Shown here one piece after another: positions 27,195 through 36,222 of a stretch of DNA of 64,000 nt. A program made the position numbers and the translations under genes. The DNA is from Chloroflexota bacterium. GTDB lineage: Bacteria > Chloroflexota > Dehalococcoidia > Lucifugimonadales > Lucifugimonadaceae. The notes below the pieces were generated by a model. That model was not told the DNA's origin, did not search any database, and saw nothing but the letters and a program-made list of their open reading frames with translations. Location of the stretch: contig JABMNO010000049.1 in assembly GCA_013204555.1 (NCBI GenBank), positions 80,763-144,762 of the forward strand, read 5' to 3'. How positions within the stretch are numbered: position 1 is the stretch's first letter; each line of letters begins with the position of its first letter.

Positions 27195-28355
27195 ATGGGG
27201 ATGGGCATTCTGATCATCCTGATAGCGCCGTATCTCGATTTGATCGGAATGAGCGCTCCTCAGATTGGCCTTGTGTTCACGATCAGCCTGGTCGGCTCGA
27301 TGGTGCTCTCGATTCCGGCTACGTTCATCGGCGATCTTATTGGTCGGCGCCGGCTTTTCGTTGTAATGAGTTTGACCGTCTCTGTGGCGTCTATCGCGTT
27401 GGCGATCACTGATTCATTTGTGTGGCTGGCTGCGGGGTCATTCTTCGGTGCATACGCCGCATCAGGCTTGAACCACGGACCGCTGCTGCAACTGGAACAG
27501 GCGTCGATAGCCGAGGTGTCTGGCGATAAGCACCGGACCGCTGCGTTCGCATGGCTGGGCATCATTTCGTCTGCAGCACGCGGCGTAGGCAATATTGCAG
27601 GCGTTCTGCCTGCCCTGATCGTCATAGTCCTGGGAGCTAACGACCCGGACTCGTTCAAGATCACATTTGGGTTATATGCATTACTAAACTTCGGAGCGAC
27701 CGCCCTGTACCTGTTTTTGACGCCAGCGATTGAACTCGAACGCGGTGAAGAGCGTCCTAAGGCGGTCAACCCGCTCAAACTCAAATCTCGCAACCGCATC
27801 CTGGGGCTAGCGCTACTGCTCGGAGTTGATTCGTTTGCAGGTGGGATGATCGCTGACACGTTCATATCGCTGTGGCTCGTGAAGCATTTCAACATTGGTG
27901 TCGGGGTGATCGGGGTCGTATTTGTTGCGGTCCAGATTCTCAACTCATTCTCGCTGTGGGTGGCCGCGTGGCTTGCGAAGCGTTGGGGCTTGTTGAACAC
28001 AATGGTGTGGACTCAGACCATAGCGAACCTGCTGGTACTGGCATTCGTATTCTCACCGTGGGCGTGGCTGGCGATCTTTGTCTGGGTGATGCGCGGATTC
28101 TGGAACGAGATGGATGTACCGACACGCCAGTCCTACTCGATGGCAGTTGTTTCACCGGCGGACCGGATGCCAATGGCTGGCACCGCTAATTTTGGCAGGG
28201 CGGCTCTTCGTGTGCCCGGACCGGCCATCACAGGTGCTCTCTGGGCAGCATCAATAACCGCCACGCCGTTTGTGATTGCAGTAGCCGTGAAGCTGGCCTA
28301 CAACATCGCACTGTGGCGCACGTTCAAATCGATCGTGCCACCAGAGGAACGGTAA
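27195..28355 (+). CDS. Major facilitator superfamily transporter
   Basis: A 386-aa membrane protein with about 11-12 hydrophobic helices, the GDLIGRRRLF loop between TM2 and TM3 (the MFS G-x-L-x-D-R-x-G-RR region) and a long basic loop in the middle (ELERGEERPKAVNPLKLKSRNR). ATG at 27195 places TM1 at the very N terminus. The same frame is open upstream to 27072 and reads VEWLNRDAAIIISGRSLRAM, which looks like the usual cytoplasmic N terminus of the family, but no ATG, GTG or TTG occurs there. Cargo unknown; the preceding dehydratase suggests a sugar acid. Its stop codon abuts that of the convergent gene at 28356. Confidence 0.82.
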   Translation: MGMGILIILIAPYLDLIGMSAPQIGLVFTISLVGSMVLSIPATFIGDLIGRRRLFVVMSLTVSVASIALAITDSFVWLAAGSFFGAYAASGLNHGPLLQLEQASIAEVSGDKHRTAAFAWLGIISSAARGVGNIAGVLPALIVIVLGANDPDSFKITFGLYALLNFGATALYLFLTPAIELERGEERPKAVNPLKLKSRNRILGLALLLGVDSFAGGMIADTFISLWLVKHFNIGVGVIGVVFVAVQILNSFSLWVAAWLAKRWGLLNTMVWTQTIANLLVLAFVFSPWAWLAIFVWVMRGFWNEMDVPTRQSYSMAVVSPADRMPMAGTANFGRAALRVPGPAITGALWAASITATPFVIAVAVKLAYNIALWRTFKSIVPPEER

Positions 28356-28877
28356 CTACTGCGGCAGCCCCTGGCCGGGCGTCCATAGCTCCGTGGGGTC
28401 GGGATCAACTGGGGTGAAACGCTTGCCTGATTTCCATGCATCGATGCACTTTCCAACGTTAAATCCGACCTCGCCTTCGTGGAGTTCGCTGGTGGGGAAT
28501 CCACCTTCCAGTGGGGACGCCTGATATGAGTCCAGGAGCATGCGCACGAAGTTGGCGTCAACGCCAACCATCACTCCCTCTTTCATCTGCACGACGTTCT
28601 CATTTGCCAGGGCTCTTGCGTTCTCCCGGCTGAAAGTGATGACCGAGGCCCATCGCAAGTAGAAATCGTCTGCAGCCGGCTGCTCATACTTTCGCCGAAA
28701 GAAGCTGTGGGCTTTGAGCAGCAGATCGTCTGAGTCGAGAACGTAAACGTTACCTCGCACGTCGACAGGCATCAGGTCGCCATCGGACACGCGATCGTCA
28801 GGCCTCGACCCGGTCTCATAGAGACCAATCGAGACCTCGCGGCCATCGTCATCCCACATTTCGTACGTGTAGACCAT
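28356..28877 (-). CDS. Hypothetical protein (173 aa)
   Basis: I do not recognise a family. The protein is acidic and soluble-looking, with no signal peptide or transmembrane segment. It begins MVYTYEMWDDDGREVSIGLYE and contains SFFRRKYEQPAADDFYLRWASVI. Codon use resembles the neighbours. It is the last gene of a minus-strand set that begins with the NHL-repeat gene; 8 bp separate it from the preceding small gene. The convergent MFS gene ends on the adjacent base. Confidence 0.7.
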   Translation of the reverse strand: MVYTYEMWDDDGREVSIGLYETGSRPDDRVSDGDLMPVDVRGNVYVLDSDDLLLKAHSFFRRKYEQPAADDFYLRWASVITFSRENARALANENVVQMKEGVMVGVDANFVRMLLDSYQASPLEGGFPTSELHEGEVGFNVGKCIDAWKSGKRFTPVDPDPTELWTPGQGLPQ

Positions 28878-28885
28878 TGGCGTTC

Positions 28886-29125
28886 CTAAAACCGCCCACC
28901 GTCGCGGCTACCTAAATCTTCGCGCTGCCTCTGTGCTCGCACCTGAGATATTGCCGACAGTCTCCCGTAGACGGCATCGTATACATCGTCTGAAGGAGCC
29001 CCGTTGAGGGGCATCGACAATGCTTCTTCGATCCACGACGCCAACTCCGCGTGAGCATCACGTAGCTCCGTGTCGCTGAGCGTATCCAGTTCGAGCGCGG
29101 TATATCCGGACGGTGGGACCCTCAT
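28886..29125 (-). CDS. Hypothetical helical protein (79 aa)
   Basis: A small protein beginning MRVPPSGYTALELDTLSDTE. A predicted helix follows (LRDAHAELASWIEEALSMPL), then a second one (DVYDAVYGRLSAISQVRAQRQRE). The start at 29125 falls 8 bp after the stop of the NHL gene; an ATG at 29173 would overlap it. The family is not recognised. Placement between two same-strand genes with short gaps supports a real operon member. Confidence 0.55.
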   Translation of the reverse strand: MRVPPSGYTALELDTLSDTELRDAHAELASWIEEALSMPLNGAPSDDVYDAVYGRLSAISQVRAQRQREDLGSRDGGRF

Positions 29126-29132
29126 GCCTGGA

Positions 29133-30116
29133 CTAGCGAACGACTTCAAACTTCTGGATACAGGCGAGGTCATCGGGAATTACTCCGCGGCCGGCGTCAC
29201 CTGACACGGTTACCTCAGCGACATAGATTGAGCCGTCACCGTCGATAGCTATGCCGTGAGGGCAGAAGAAGGCGCCCGGCAGCGTGAAGTCGTCATCGCC
29301 CCAGATACCGACTCGCTCGTGATCACGCGTCCAGATCGACACAGATGGAATGCCCGGGTTGTCGGTTGGCTTGGCGAGCGAGAGGCCGCCCTTGTGACCA
29401 AGCTCAGCGACGTAGATCAGCCCATCCGGACCAATATAGACGTCGCAAGGTCGTGACAGGTCCGTCCACTCCTCCAGGAACGTGCCGTCCTGATCGAACA
29501 GTTGTAGTCGTGAGTTCTCACGGTCGCAGACTATTACGGTTCCGTCGGGATGGATTGTCAGCGAGTGACATAGATCAAAGTGGCCCTGCGCCTCGCCTGG
29601 CTCGCCCCACGAGTTGACCAACTCGCCGTCAGCAGTGAATCGGTGAACCCGAGCGTTCTTGTAGCCATCAGAGACGAAGAGATCGCCATCTTTGTTCAGC
29701 ACGGCCTTTGTGGGCACGTTGAAAGGAGGGCCACCGTACTTGATAGTCCGGTAGTCGTCGGTCACGCCAGTATCGCTGGGTACGTTGGGCGTTCCAAGCG
29801 TCATGAGCAGTTCACCTTCGGTCGTGAACTTTCGGGTTGTGTGGTCACCGGCGTCAACCGCGTAAACAGAGTCGTCTGGGCCAATGAATACGTTGTGTGC
29901 CCGGTTGAATATATCCTCACCCCAGCTACCGATAAATGTGCCATCAGGCTCGAATATCGCCATCGGGTGATCGCCACGATTGAAAACATAGACGCGATTC
30001 TTGGAGTCGACAGCGACACCTGCGACCTCCACCAGCTTCGGGCCTTTGGACAGGTCAGGCCAGTTCGGGTCAACTCGAAGGGTCAGGTCTCCGGCTTGGA
30101 TTAGGTTGCTGCTCAT
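29133..30116 (-). CDS. NHL-repeat beta-propeller protein (amidating-lyase-like)
   Basis: A 327-aa protein made of six or so NHL blades, each with the pattern V(A)VDSKNRVYVFNRG, FIGPDDSVYAVDAGDH, VLNKDGDLFVSDGY, IHPDGTVIVCDRENSR, IGPDGLIYVAELGHKG and IAIDGDGSIYVAEVT. The His/Asp-containing blade ends resemble peptidyl-alpha-hydroxyglycine alpha-amidating lyase, but a catalytic role here is not established. No signal peptide is seen. It heads the minus-strand set with the two hypothetical genes downstream. Confidence 0.85.
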   Translation of the reverse strand: MSSNLIQAGDLTLRVDPNWPDLSKGPKLVEVAGVAVDSKNRVYVFNRGDHPMAIFEPDGTFIGSWGEDIFNRAHNVFIGPDDSVYAVDAGDHTTRKFTTEGELLMTLGTPNVPSDTGVTDDYRTIKYGGPPFNVPTKAVLNKDGDLFVSDGYKNARVHRFTADGELVNSWGEPGEAQGHFDLCHSLTIHPDGTVIVCDRENSRLQLFDQDGTFLEEWTDLSRPCDVYIGPDGLIYVAELGHKGGLSLAKPTDNPGIPSVSIWTRDHERVGIWGDDDFTLPGAFFCPHGIAIDGDGSIYVAEVTVSGDAGRGVIPDDLACIQKFEVVR

Positions 30117-30231
30117 CTGGCACTCCTGGGAACGATTGTTTGCGGAGCGTGATCTTACCTAATTTTCAGGAATAGGGCGCTGATTACGAGCAGTCACCCC
30201 GTCGGCGAATTGCTGGCGAGCGAGACGCGCG

Positions 30232-30981
30232 TCAGAGCCCTGAGATGATCTCTTCTGCCTCAGCGATTAGTCCGACCGGATCCTGAATCACCCACTGATT
30301 AGCGACCGGATCACGCTCCCGCAAGACCTTCTCTGTGAACGCGTTTGGGACAACCAGACATGGCATGTTCGCCGCTGTCGCGGACGCCGCTCCAAGAGGT
30401 GAGTCTTCGATGACGAGGCACGCTTCAGGAGCCCGTTGCAAGAGCTCGGCAGTATGGAGATATATCTCAGGGTGCGGCTTGGCGTTGGTCACCTGATCGC
30501 GCCCTACAAGCGTCTCAAGGAGATCGAACACGCCAATGGCCTTGAGAACGCGCGATGCTTCATCAGTCATTGAGGATGTGGCCACAGCCACGGTCCTCCC
30601 CGTCGACTTGAAATGCTTCAGAAGTTCTACGTTGTGGGTAATCTGATTTTCAGCGATCACGTTGGGCTGACCGTACGTATCCCGGTAGTACTCCAGCCGA
30701 ATCTGGTGAAGCGCTTCCCACGCTTCCCTTACCCCGAGTCGCTGTACGTGTTTGGCGAGTGATTCTGCCAGACCGAAGCGGTCAACCATCGCCTCGCAGA
30801 GCGCGCGATCTGTATTGCCCACGTATCGGGTGTAGAGCGGGAGTACCCGTGGATCAGGTCCATCGAGACCCAGCAGCTCCGCGAGGCAATCGGCGTACGC
30901 CATCGCCTTCAGCCGCTCGGTGTCCGCCAGCGTGCCATCCATATCGAATATGACAGCCTTGATTCGGCTGTCTGCGTTCAT
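30232..30981 (-). CDS. HAD-superfamily phosphatase/phosphoglucomutase-like hydrolase
   Basis: A 249-aa HAD hydrolase with a C1 cap. Nucleophile motif FDMDGTLADTE (Asp13, Asp15), motif II VAVATSSMTDEA, Lys in NAKPHPEIYL and motif IV IEDSPLGAASA are all present. It resembles the phosphoglycolate phosphatase/beta-phosphoglucomutase/sugar-phosphatase group. It is the downstream neighbour (11-bp gap) of the DUF2090 aldolase-like gene, so a sugar phosphate substrate in the same catabolic route is plausible. Confidence 0.88.
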   Translation of the reverse strand: MNADSRIKAVIFDMDGTLADTERLKAMAYADCLAELLGLDGPDPRVLPLYTRYVGNTDRALCEAMVDRFGLAESLAKHVQRLGVREAWEALHQIRLEYYRDTYGQPNVIAENQITHNVELLKHFKSTGRTVAVATSSMTDEASRVLKAIGVFDLLETLVGRDQVTNAKPHPEIYLHTAELLQRAPEACLVIEDSPLGAASATAANMPCLVVPNAFTEKVLRERDPVANQWVIQDPVGLIAEAEEIISGL

Positions 30982-30992
30982 CGTTCCATCGC

Positions 30993-31937
30993 CTAAGAAA
31001 CGTCCAGTGCGATGCCGGATTCAGCGAACTGTTTCGCTATTGAGCTGATGATCTCGGATAGTGCATCTATAGCCTCGGACCGAGTCATATTGCCCGCTAT
31101 ATGCGACTTCAGCGTTGGCTCGTAGATCGCCGGTCCCAGCAACAGTCCACTTACTCCAGCGGTGCGGGCGGCAAGTTGAATCTTACGGTCCACGGCCTCA
31201 GGGTCAGTTTCGCCCAACCGATCATTGCCCACGGCGAACAGAACACGAACATTCACACGGTCATCCACGTAGGCCTGTGCCACAAGGGCGCTGGCCGGGA
31301 TTGGCTGGTCTGGCGGCTCAAGAACCCAGATGGCCGGTTCCACGCCGTTATCCTGCAGGGAGCGCATCGCCTCAAGCATTACTGCAGGAAGGAAATCACG
31401 TTTCCACTCGTTGAGGTCGTCCAGTCTCGCCATCTGCCGTTTGGTTGGCGGGATGTTTAGTTCCACCATAAGCGGCGGGCCTTCGCTGCGCGATATCTCG
31501 CTGAGTCGGCGAAGCGACTTCAGGTGCGCTTCACTTTCAGACAAATCACCTTCGATGTTGTGATTGACCCTGGCTCCGGCATAGCTAGCGCCAATTCGCT
31601 GCAGGTTTTCAGAAAATCCAAGGGCGTTCTGGAACTGGAAGTGCTGGGGGCCTCTGCGTTCGACGGATGCGACCGTTGTGAACGACATGCCTCGCCCTCG
31701 GAGCAAAACTGCCTCGCCAAGGTCCGTATCAGCCCAGATCCCAACCTGGGACTTTGGCAGGCCAGATTCAATAGCGTGAGCGATCGCGGCAAATACGATG
31801 CCTTTCAGATCGGCTGCTTTTTCGTGGCTGGCGGCCAGAGGTTCGGGTCTATCGTCGCCAACAAGGTCTTTGATGAAATCGATGCGGTGGTCCACAGCCG
31901 CGACGAATATGAAGTCACTCTTTTCAGGGCCTGACAT
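30993..31937 (-). CDS. DUF2090 protein, IolC C-terminal-like aldolase
   Basis: A 314-aa TIM-barrel-type protein beginning SDFIFVAAVDHRIDF, the DHR motif found at the start of the DUF2090 half of IolC-like 5-dehydro-2-deoxygluconokinases. Other landmarks are VGIWADTDLG, VELNIPPTKRQMARL, PAIWVLEPPD and the C-terminal GLLLGPAIYEPTLKSH. In some IolC fusions this domain is a 2-deoxy-5-keto-gluconate-6-phosphate aldolase; here it is free-standing. ATG at 31937 has GGAG 7 bases upstream, better than 31943. It fits a sugar-acid degradation operon with transaldolase, RpiB and an FGGY kinase upstream. Confidence 0.78.
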   Translation of the reverse strand: MSGPEKSDFIFVAAVDHRIDFIKDLVGDDRPEPLAASHEKAADLKGIVFAAIAHAIESGLPKSQVGIWADTDLGEAVLLRGRGMSFTTVASVERRGPQHFQFQNALGFSENLQRIGASYAGARVNHNIEGDLSESEAHLKSLRRLSEISRSEGPPLMVELNIPPTKRQMARLDDLNEWKRDFLPAVMLEAMRSLQDNGVEPAIWVLEPPDQPIPASALVAQAYVDDRVNVRVLFAVGNDRLGETDPEAVDRKIQLAARTAGVSGLLLGPAIYEPTLKSHIAGNMTRSEAIDALSEIISSIAKQFAESGIALDVS

Positions 31938-32121
31938 GCTCATACTCCGGAATTACGAGGAATGGGGCCGGGCGGCCTCGTACTGTTTTCGAGTTGAGCA
32001 GAATTCTCAGGGTTCGGGCTGTTGCCCAGCGTTCCCGATGGTTCCGCAGTTCACTCGGCCACCTCGTCGGGCGGCGGGAAGTATAGCCGTAGTGGGCGAA
32101 CAGATACCCACAGGGGGGCTA

Positions 32122-33225
32122 TTAATCGGTGTTGATGGCATCGCGTTTCGACTTGATATCGGCCATCAGTGATTCGAACGACCCTGTGAACGATGACACC
32201 CCTGCTGCCAGGAGATCGTCTGTCACGGTGTCTAGCGAGACGCCTGCGGCTTCGAGTCCAGCAAGTGCGTCTCCCGCCGCGTCCACGTCCTGAGTCAACG
32301 TTAAAGCGGCGGTGCCGTGATCCATAAACGCTTCAAGCGTCGCGGGTGGCAGCGTATTTACGGTGTCCTTGCCAATGAGGCCGTCCACATACATGAGTTC
32401 CGGATAATCCGGATTCTTGACGCTGGTGCTGGCCCAGAGGGGACGCTGGACACGCGCCCCTGCGGCCGCCAGCTCCTTGAACCGGTCGCCATAGAAGAGG
32501 TGCTCGAAATCGGCGTACGCCATCTTGGCATTCGCTACTCCGGCTTTCCCAGATAGTTCGGATCCATCTGGCAACAATGCGTCCACGGAACTATCAACCC
32601 TGGAAATAAAGAACGAGGCAACGGATGCAATACGGGCGATGTGCCTGCCTCCGCGGCCGTTGTATATCTCCAGACCTTCAATATAGGCATCGGCGACGGC
32701 CCTGTATGAGGTGCGCGAGAAGATGAGAGTTACGTTCACGCTGATGCCCTGACTGATCAGCGTGCGGATTGCCGGAATGCCTTCGGCTGTGGCAGGGACC
32801 TTTATCAGAAGGTTTGGACGGTCAACTGACGCCCAGAGCTTCTGTGCCTCAGAAACGGTGCTGTCCGTGTCATTTGCGAGCGTGGGATTCACTTCAAGGC
32901 TTACGAAACCGTCTGCACCATCAGTACCGTCGTAGACGGAGCGAAGAACGTCAGCCGCGTCCTGGATATCTTTGACAGCGAGGCCTTCGAATATTCCGTT
33001 CTCGTTGTGGCCTTGCCTGGCGAAGTTCCGGAGGTCAGCATCGTACTCGGAGCCTTCGGAGATGGCCTTCTGAAAGATCGTTGGGTTGGAGGTCAGCCCA
33101 CCAACACCCGCCTCCACTAACTCCTCCAGCTTGCCAGAGAGCAGCAGGTCTCGGTCTATGAAATCAAGCCACATCGACTGGCCGAGATCTCGCGCCGCCT
33201 TCAGATTGTCATTAGATTGCGCCAT
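32122..33225 (-). CDS. tal: Transaldolase
   Basis: A 367-aa transaldolase of the longer (TalB/Tal type III, actinobacterial-like) form. LTSNPTIFQ near 44-52, Schiff-base Lys142 in LIKVPAT, Asp21 in WLDFIDRD and VNVTLIFS near 163 are present. It transfers a dihydroxyacetone unit in the non-oxidative pentose phosphate pathway. It lies 23 bp downstream of rpiB on the same strand, so the two non-oxidative pentose phosphate enzymes are paired. Confidence 0.93.
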   Translation of the reverse strand: MAQSNDNLKAARDLGQSMWLDFIDRDLLLSGKLEELVEAGVGGLTSNPTIFQKAISEGSEYDADLRNFARQGHNENGIFEGLAVKDIQDAADVLRSVYDGTDGADGFVSLEVNPTLANDTDSTVSEAQKLWASVDRPNLLIKVPATAEGIPAIRTLISQGISVNVTLIFSRTSYRAVADAYIEGLEIYNGRGGRHIARIASVASFFISRVDSSVDALLPDGSELSGKAGVANAKMAYADFEHLFYGDRFKELAAAGARVQRPLWASTSVKNPDYPELMYVDGLIGKDTVNTLPPATLEAFMDHGTAALTLTQDVDAAGDALAGLEAAGVSLDTVTDDLLAAGVSSFTGSFESLMADIKSKRDAINTD

Positions 33226-33248
33226 GCGCGATTACCTCTTTTGGCTGG

Positions 33249-33701
33249 CTAACGGGATTCCAGTTCAAGTGAATTTACTTTTTCGAGTCGGCGTGCGAAT
33301 CGCGGGTGAGGATCCATAACTGCGCCCATGAACGCCCGTGTCGCCGCACGGGCTGTTTCAGGCCCGATCACTCGACTGCCCAGGCAGATGATGTTCATAT
33401 TGTCGTGCTGGACACCCTGCGCGGCCGTGTAGGTGTCGTGACATACCGACGCGCGTGCGCCGGGGATTTTGTTCGCTGCGATTGCCGCTCCAACGCCACT
33501 TCCGCACAGGATGATTCCGCGGTCAGCCTCTTTAGAACTCACTGCGCGCGCGACTGGCGCTGCGAGATCCGGGTAGTCATCGTCCGGGTCGTATTCGTAT
33601 GCGCCAAGATCAAGCACTTCATGGCCATCGGCCTCTAGTACTTCGATGATGTCGTCTTTGAGTGGAAGACCGCCGTGGTCTGCCCCAATTGCTACCCGCA
33701 T
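33249..33701 (-). CDS. rpiB: Ribose-5-phosphate isomerase B family protein
   Basis: A 150-aa RpiB/LacAB-type isomerase. N-terminal GADHGG (His9), catalytic Cys66 in ILCGSGVG, Thr90 in CHDTYTA and NMNIICLGSR are all conserved. It interconverts ribose-5-phosphate and ribulose-5-phosphate, or another aldose/ketose phosphate pair. The ATG at 33701 has AGGAC 6 bases upstream; the ATG at 33716 would add an unmatched pentapeptide. Confidence 0.92.
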   Translation of the reverse strand: MRVAIGADHGGLPLKDDIIEVLEADGHEVLDLGAYEYDPDDDYPDLAAPVARAVSSKEADRGIILCGSGVGAAIAANKIPGARASVCHDTYTAAQGVQHDNMNIICLGSRVIGPETARAATRAFMGAVMDPHPRFARRLEKVNSLELESR

Positions 33702-33838
33702 ATTTGTCCTGCACACGTCTGTAGAGACAGGTTTAAAACCTGCCCGTACGGTTCAACAGTAGTGAGTTCAGACCTATTGTGCTTGAGCGGCAGATGATTC
33801 GCCAATTATCCTGGCAACGAATAATCGTCAGCGGTGGG

Positions 33839-35314
33839 TCATTTACCAATCAGACGGGCATATAAATCCTGTTGGCGCTCAATCGCCGATTGATATGTCG
33901 CGTGGGCGCCAGAGTCCGGATGGTACTCAACCCTTTCTCCGGAAGCGGGAGGGACATCCAGGGATTTCATGACGCCAAGCGCGTTCAGGGCGAGTACTGC
34001 AACTCCGCGAGCTGTGGTTCCACGTTCTGGAGCTGCCACTACTGTTTTCCCTGTGGCATCGGCCACAATCTGCAACCATGTCGGCAGCTTGAGGATGGCC
34101 GCACCTCCCGCCATGATTTCCGTAAATTCGGTCCCGGACTGATCCAGGAGCCGCGAAATCAGGGCGAATCGAAAGCTGATCGCTTCGATGGCCGCGCGCG
34201 CCATATCAGCAGGCGAGGTTGATGCGGTGATTCCCTGCCACGTGGCGCTGGCATCGCTTGCCCACCCGGGACTGCGTTCGCCCCGGAGGAACGGCAGAAC
34301 AGTGAGGCCGTGACCATCTGGCTCAACGGTCGCTAACTCCACGTCTGTGATTCGTTCGCCAGTCAGCCGCAGTGTCTGGTGAAGCCAGTCGAGCATGCTC
34401 CCACCGTCAGTAACAGCGCCGCCAAGAAGCGAGAATTCCCGGTCAATGCAGTATGCCCACAACCCTGGTGGGATTGGAGAATCCTCCATCCGCACTATCG
34501 CGCGCATGGCACCCGTAGTCCCCACGGTAAGGACTGCCGTGTCCTGAGTGCATCGGCCAGAGCCGATATTTGCTCCCGCTCCGTCGCCCACAGCGAAATA
34601 GAACGGCACATTGGCCAGTTCGCTCCACTCAGAACGGTAGGGGTCTGCAAGTCCGTGGACCGACTCCGAGTAGTTGGCAAGTGTTGGCAGAGTTGAGGCG
34701 TCAAGACCAATAGCGTCGATCAGCGGTTGGTGCCAGCCAAGCGAATTACGGTCAAGCATTCCAGACCATGAGGCCACGGAGTAGCCGCAGGGAATCTCAA
34801 TGGAGTCAAACCAGTGGTGGTAGAGGTACGCACCAAGGTCTATCCACTTTGTCACACGGGCGTATTCGTCGGGCCTGTGATTCTTGATCCAGAGGAGACG
34901 TGGAGCTTGATATGAGGTGTGGAGTGGTGCGCCGGTCGCCTCGTGGATAGCGTCCGCATCCACGATCTGCTTGATCTGCTCCACCTCTGGACCGGAGCCA
35001 GAGTGGGCATAGGTGTAGAGCGGCGTGACGGCGTTGCCGCTGGCATCGATTCCCACCACATTTCCCACAAAGCAGGCCATTCCTACGGCCGCAATGTCAG
35101 AACAGGCGGGACCGGCCTCCTTGAGGGTCTCTGAAATTACCGTTTCGCAGGTCTGGCGGAGTGCTTCTGGATCTTCAAGGCCACTCGATGATGCAGTCCG
35201 TCGTATCTCGTGACCCACACCTTCAATGAGGCGGGCGTGGGAATCGTAGAGCCGGGCGCGTATCGACGTGCTTCCAACATCGAGAGCAAGGACGTACGGA
35301 GGGATTGGCGTCAT
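33839..35314 (-). CDS. FGGY-family carbohydrate kinase (gluconokinase-like)
   Basis: A 491-aa kinase. LALDVGSTSIRARLYD near 9-24 is the N-terminal ATPase phosphate-1 motif; VGDGAGANIGSG and VLTVGTTGAMRAIV mark the second domain; VLPFLRGERSPGW and IMAGGAAILKLPTWLQIVADATGK are FGGY signatures. The GERSPGW motif is typical of gluconokinase and xylulokinase-like members. It lies 17 bp downstream of two lactonase genes on the same strand, matching a lactone-to-aldonate-to-phosphate sequence. Confidence 0.9.
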   Translation of the reverse strand: MTPIPPYVLALDVGSTSIRARLYDSHARLIEGVGHEIRRTASSSGLEDPEALRQTCETVISETLKEAGPACSDIAAVGMACFVGNVVGIDASGNAVTPLYTYAHSGSGPEVEQIKQIVDADAIHEATGAPLHTSYQAPRLLWIKNHRPDEYARVTKWIDLGAYLYHHWFDSIEIPCGYSVASWSGMLDRNSLGWHQPLIDAIGLDASTLPTLANYSESVHGLADPYRSEWSELANVPFYFAVGDGAGANIGSGRCTQDTAVLTVGTTGAMRAIVRMEDSPIPPGLWAYCIDREFSLLGGAVTDGGSMLDWLHQTLRLTGERITDVELATVEPDGHGLTVLPFLRGERSPGWASDASATWQGITASTSPADMARAAIEAISFRFALISRLLDQSGTEFTEIMAGGAAILKLPTWLQIVADATGKTVVAAPERGTTARGVAVLALNALGVMKSLDVPPASGERVEYHPDSGAHATYQSAIERQQDLYARLIGK

Positions 35315-35331
35315 CTATGGCGCCTGTCCGG

Positions 35332-36222
35332 TCAAGCCCGTCGGGCGTCGATTACCCGCGTCTCTATTGAGTAGAGCGATGTTGATGCCGTGATGAACAG
35401 AGTCGTGCCGTTTTCACCGCCAAACTCGCAGTTCGCCGTTTTCTCTGGAACTGGTATGCGGCCAAGGAGGACGCCTTCGGATGAGAAGACCTGGACTCCA
35501 TCGCCAGCCGATGTCCAGATGTTCCCAAACTGATCAACCCGTAAACCATCTGAAGCGGGGGGCTCCGGTGCAGCGAAGAATCGTAGGTTAGAAAGACTGC
35601 CGTCATCGCCAACATCCATCATCCGGATATTTCGCGGCTCACCAGTGTCCGCAATGTAGAGAATCGACTCATCAGGCGAAAATGTCAGCCCGTTTGGACG
35701 ATCAAACTGGTCTGCTGCGATGGTGACCTCGCCCGATTCCGGGTCGAGCCGATAGACGTAGTTGGCACCAATCTCACTGTCGCGCTTGAATCCCTCACTG
35801 TTGCTCAGGATGCCATAGGGCGGATCAGTAAACCAGATGGTGCCATCAGATTTGACCACAACATCGTTGGGTGAGTTAAACCTGCCACCCCGGTACTCTT
35901 TCACCAGCGTCGTGTATGTGCCGTCGGCTTCCCGTCTCGTCACGCTGTTCGAACTGTGCTCGCACGTGATGATGTTGCCGTTCCGGTCCAGAGTGTGACC
36001 GTTAGCGTGATTGGATGGCTCCCGGAACACGGACGCTCCGCCCGCAGCCGTCCACCGCCATTCACGATTGCTGCGAACGTCACTCCAGACAAGCGCACTC
36101 TCATTGGGAATCCACACAGGCCCTTCAGCCCAAATGCAGCCATCGGCAAGCTTCTGGAGTTCAGCGCCTGATTCGATCAGCGAACGGAACGTATCGTCAA
36201 CAACTACATAGGAATTGGTCAC
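35332..36222 (-). CDS. SMP-30/gluconolactonase-family lactonase, copy 1
   Basis: A 296-aa six-bladed propeller of the SMP-30 family. Metal-ligand positions are visible: Glu in WAEGPVWIP near 30, Asn in FNSPNDVVV near 116-124, Asn in RPNGLTFSPDESILYIADTG, and Asp in ASDGLRVDQFGNIWTSAGDGV. These enzymes hydrolyse sugar lactones using one divalent metal. It overlaps the upstream copy by 4 bp (ATGA), so the two are translationally coupled. No signal peptide is seen, indicating a cytoplasmic enzyme. Confidence 0.9.
   Translation of the reverse strand: MTNSYVVVDDTFRSLIESGAELQKLADGCIWAEGPVWIPNESALVWSDVRSNREWRWTAAGGASVFREPSNHANGHTLDRNGNIITCEHSSNSVTRREADGTYTTLVKEYRGGRFNSPNDVVVKSDGTIWFTDPPYGILSNSEGFKRDSEIGANYVYRLDPESGEVTIAADQFDRPNGLTFSPDESILYIADTGEPRNIRMMDVGDDGSLSNLRFFAAPEPPASDGLRVDQFGNIWTSAGDGVQVFSSEGVLLGRIPVPEKTANCEFGGENGTTLFITASTSLYSIETRVIDARRA

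Noticed and set aside
27260..28000. 246-codon minus-strand open frame opposite the MFS gene
   Set aside because: Mirror of a membrane-protein gene; low-complexity Ser/Thr/Ala/Pro text without motifs.
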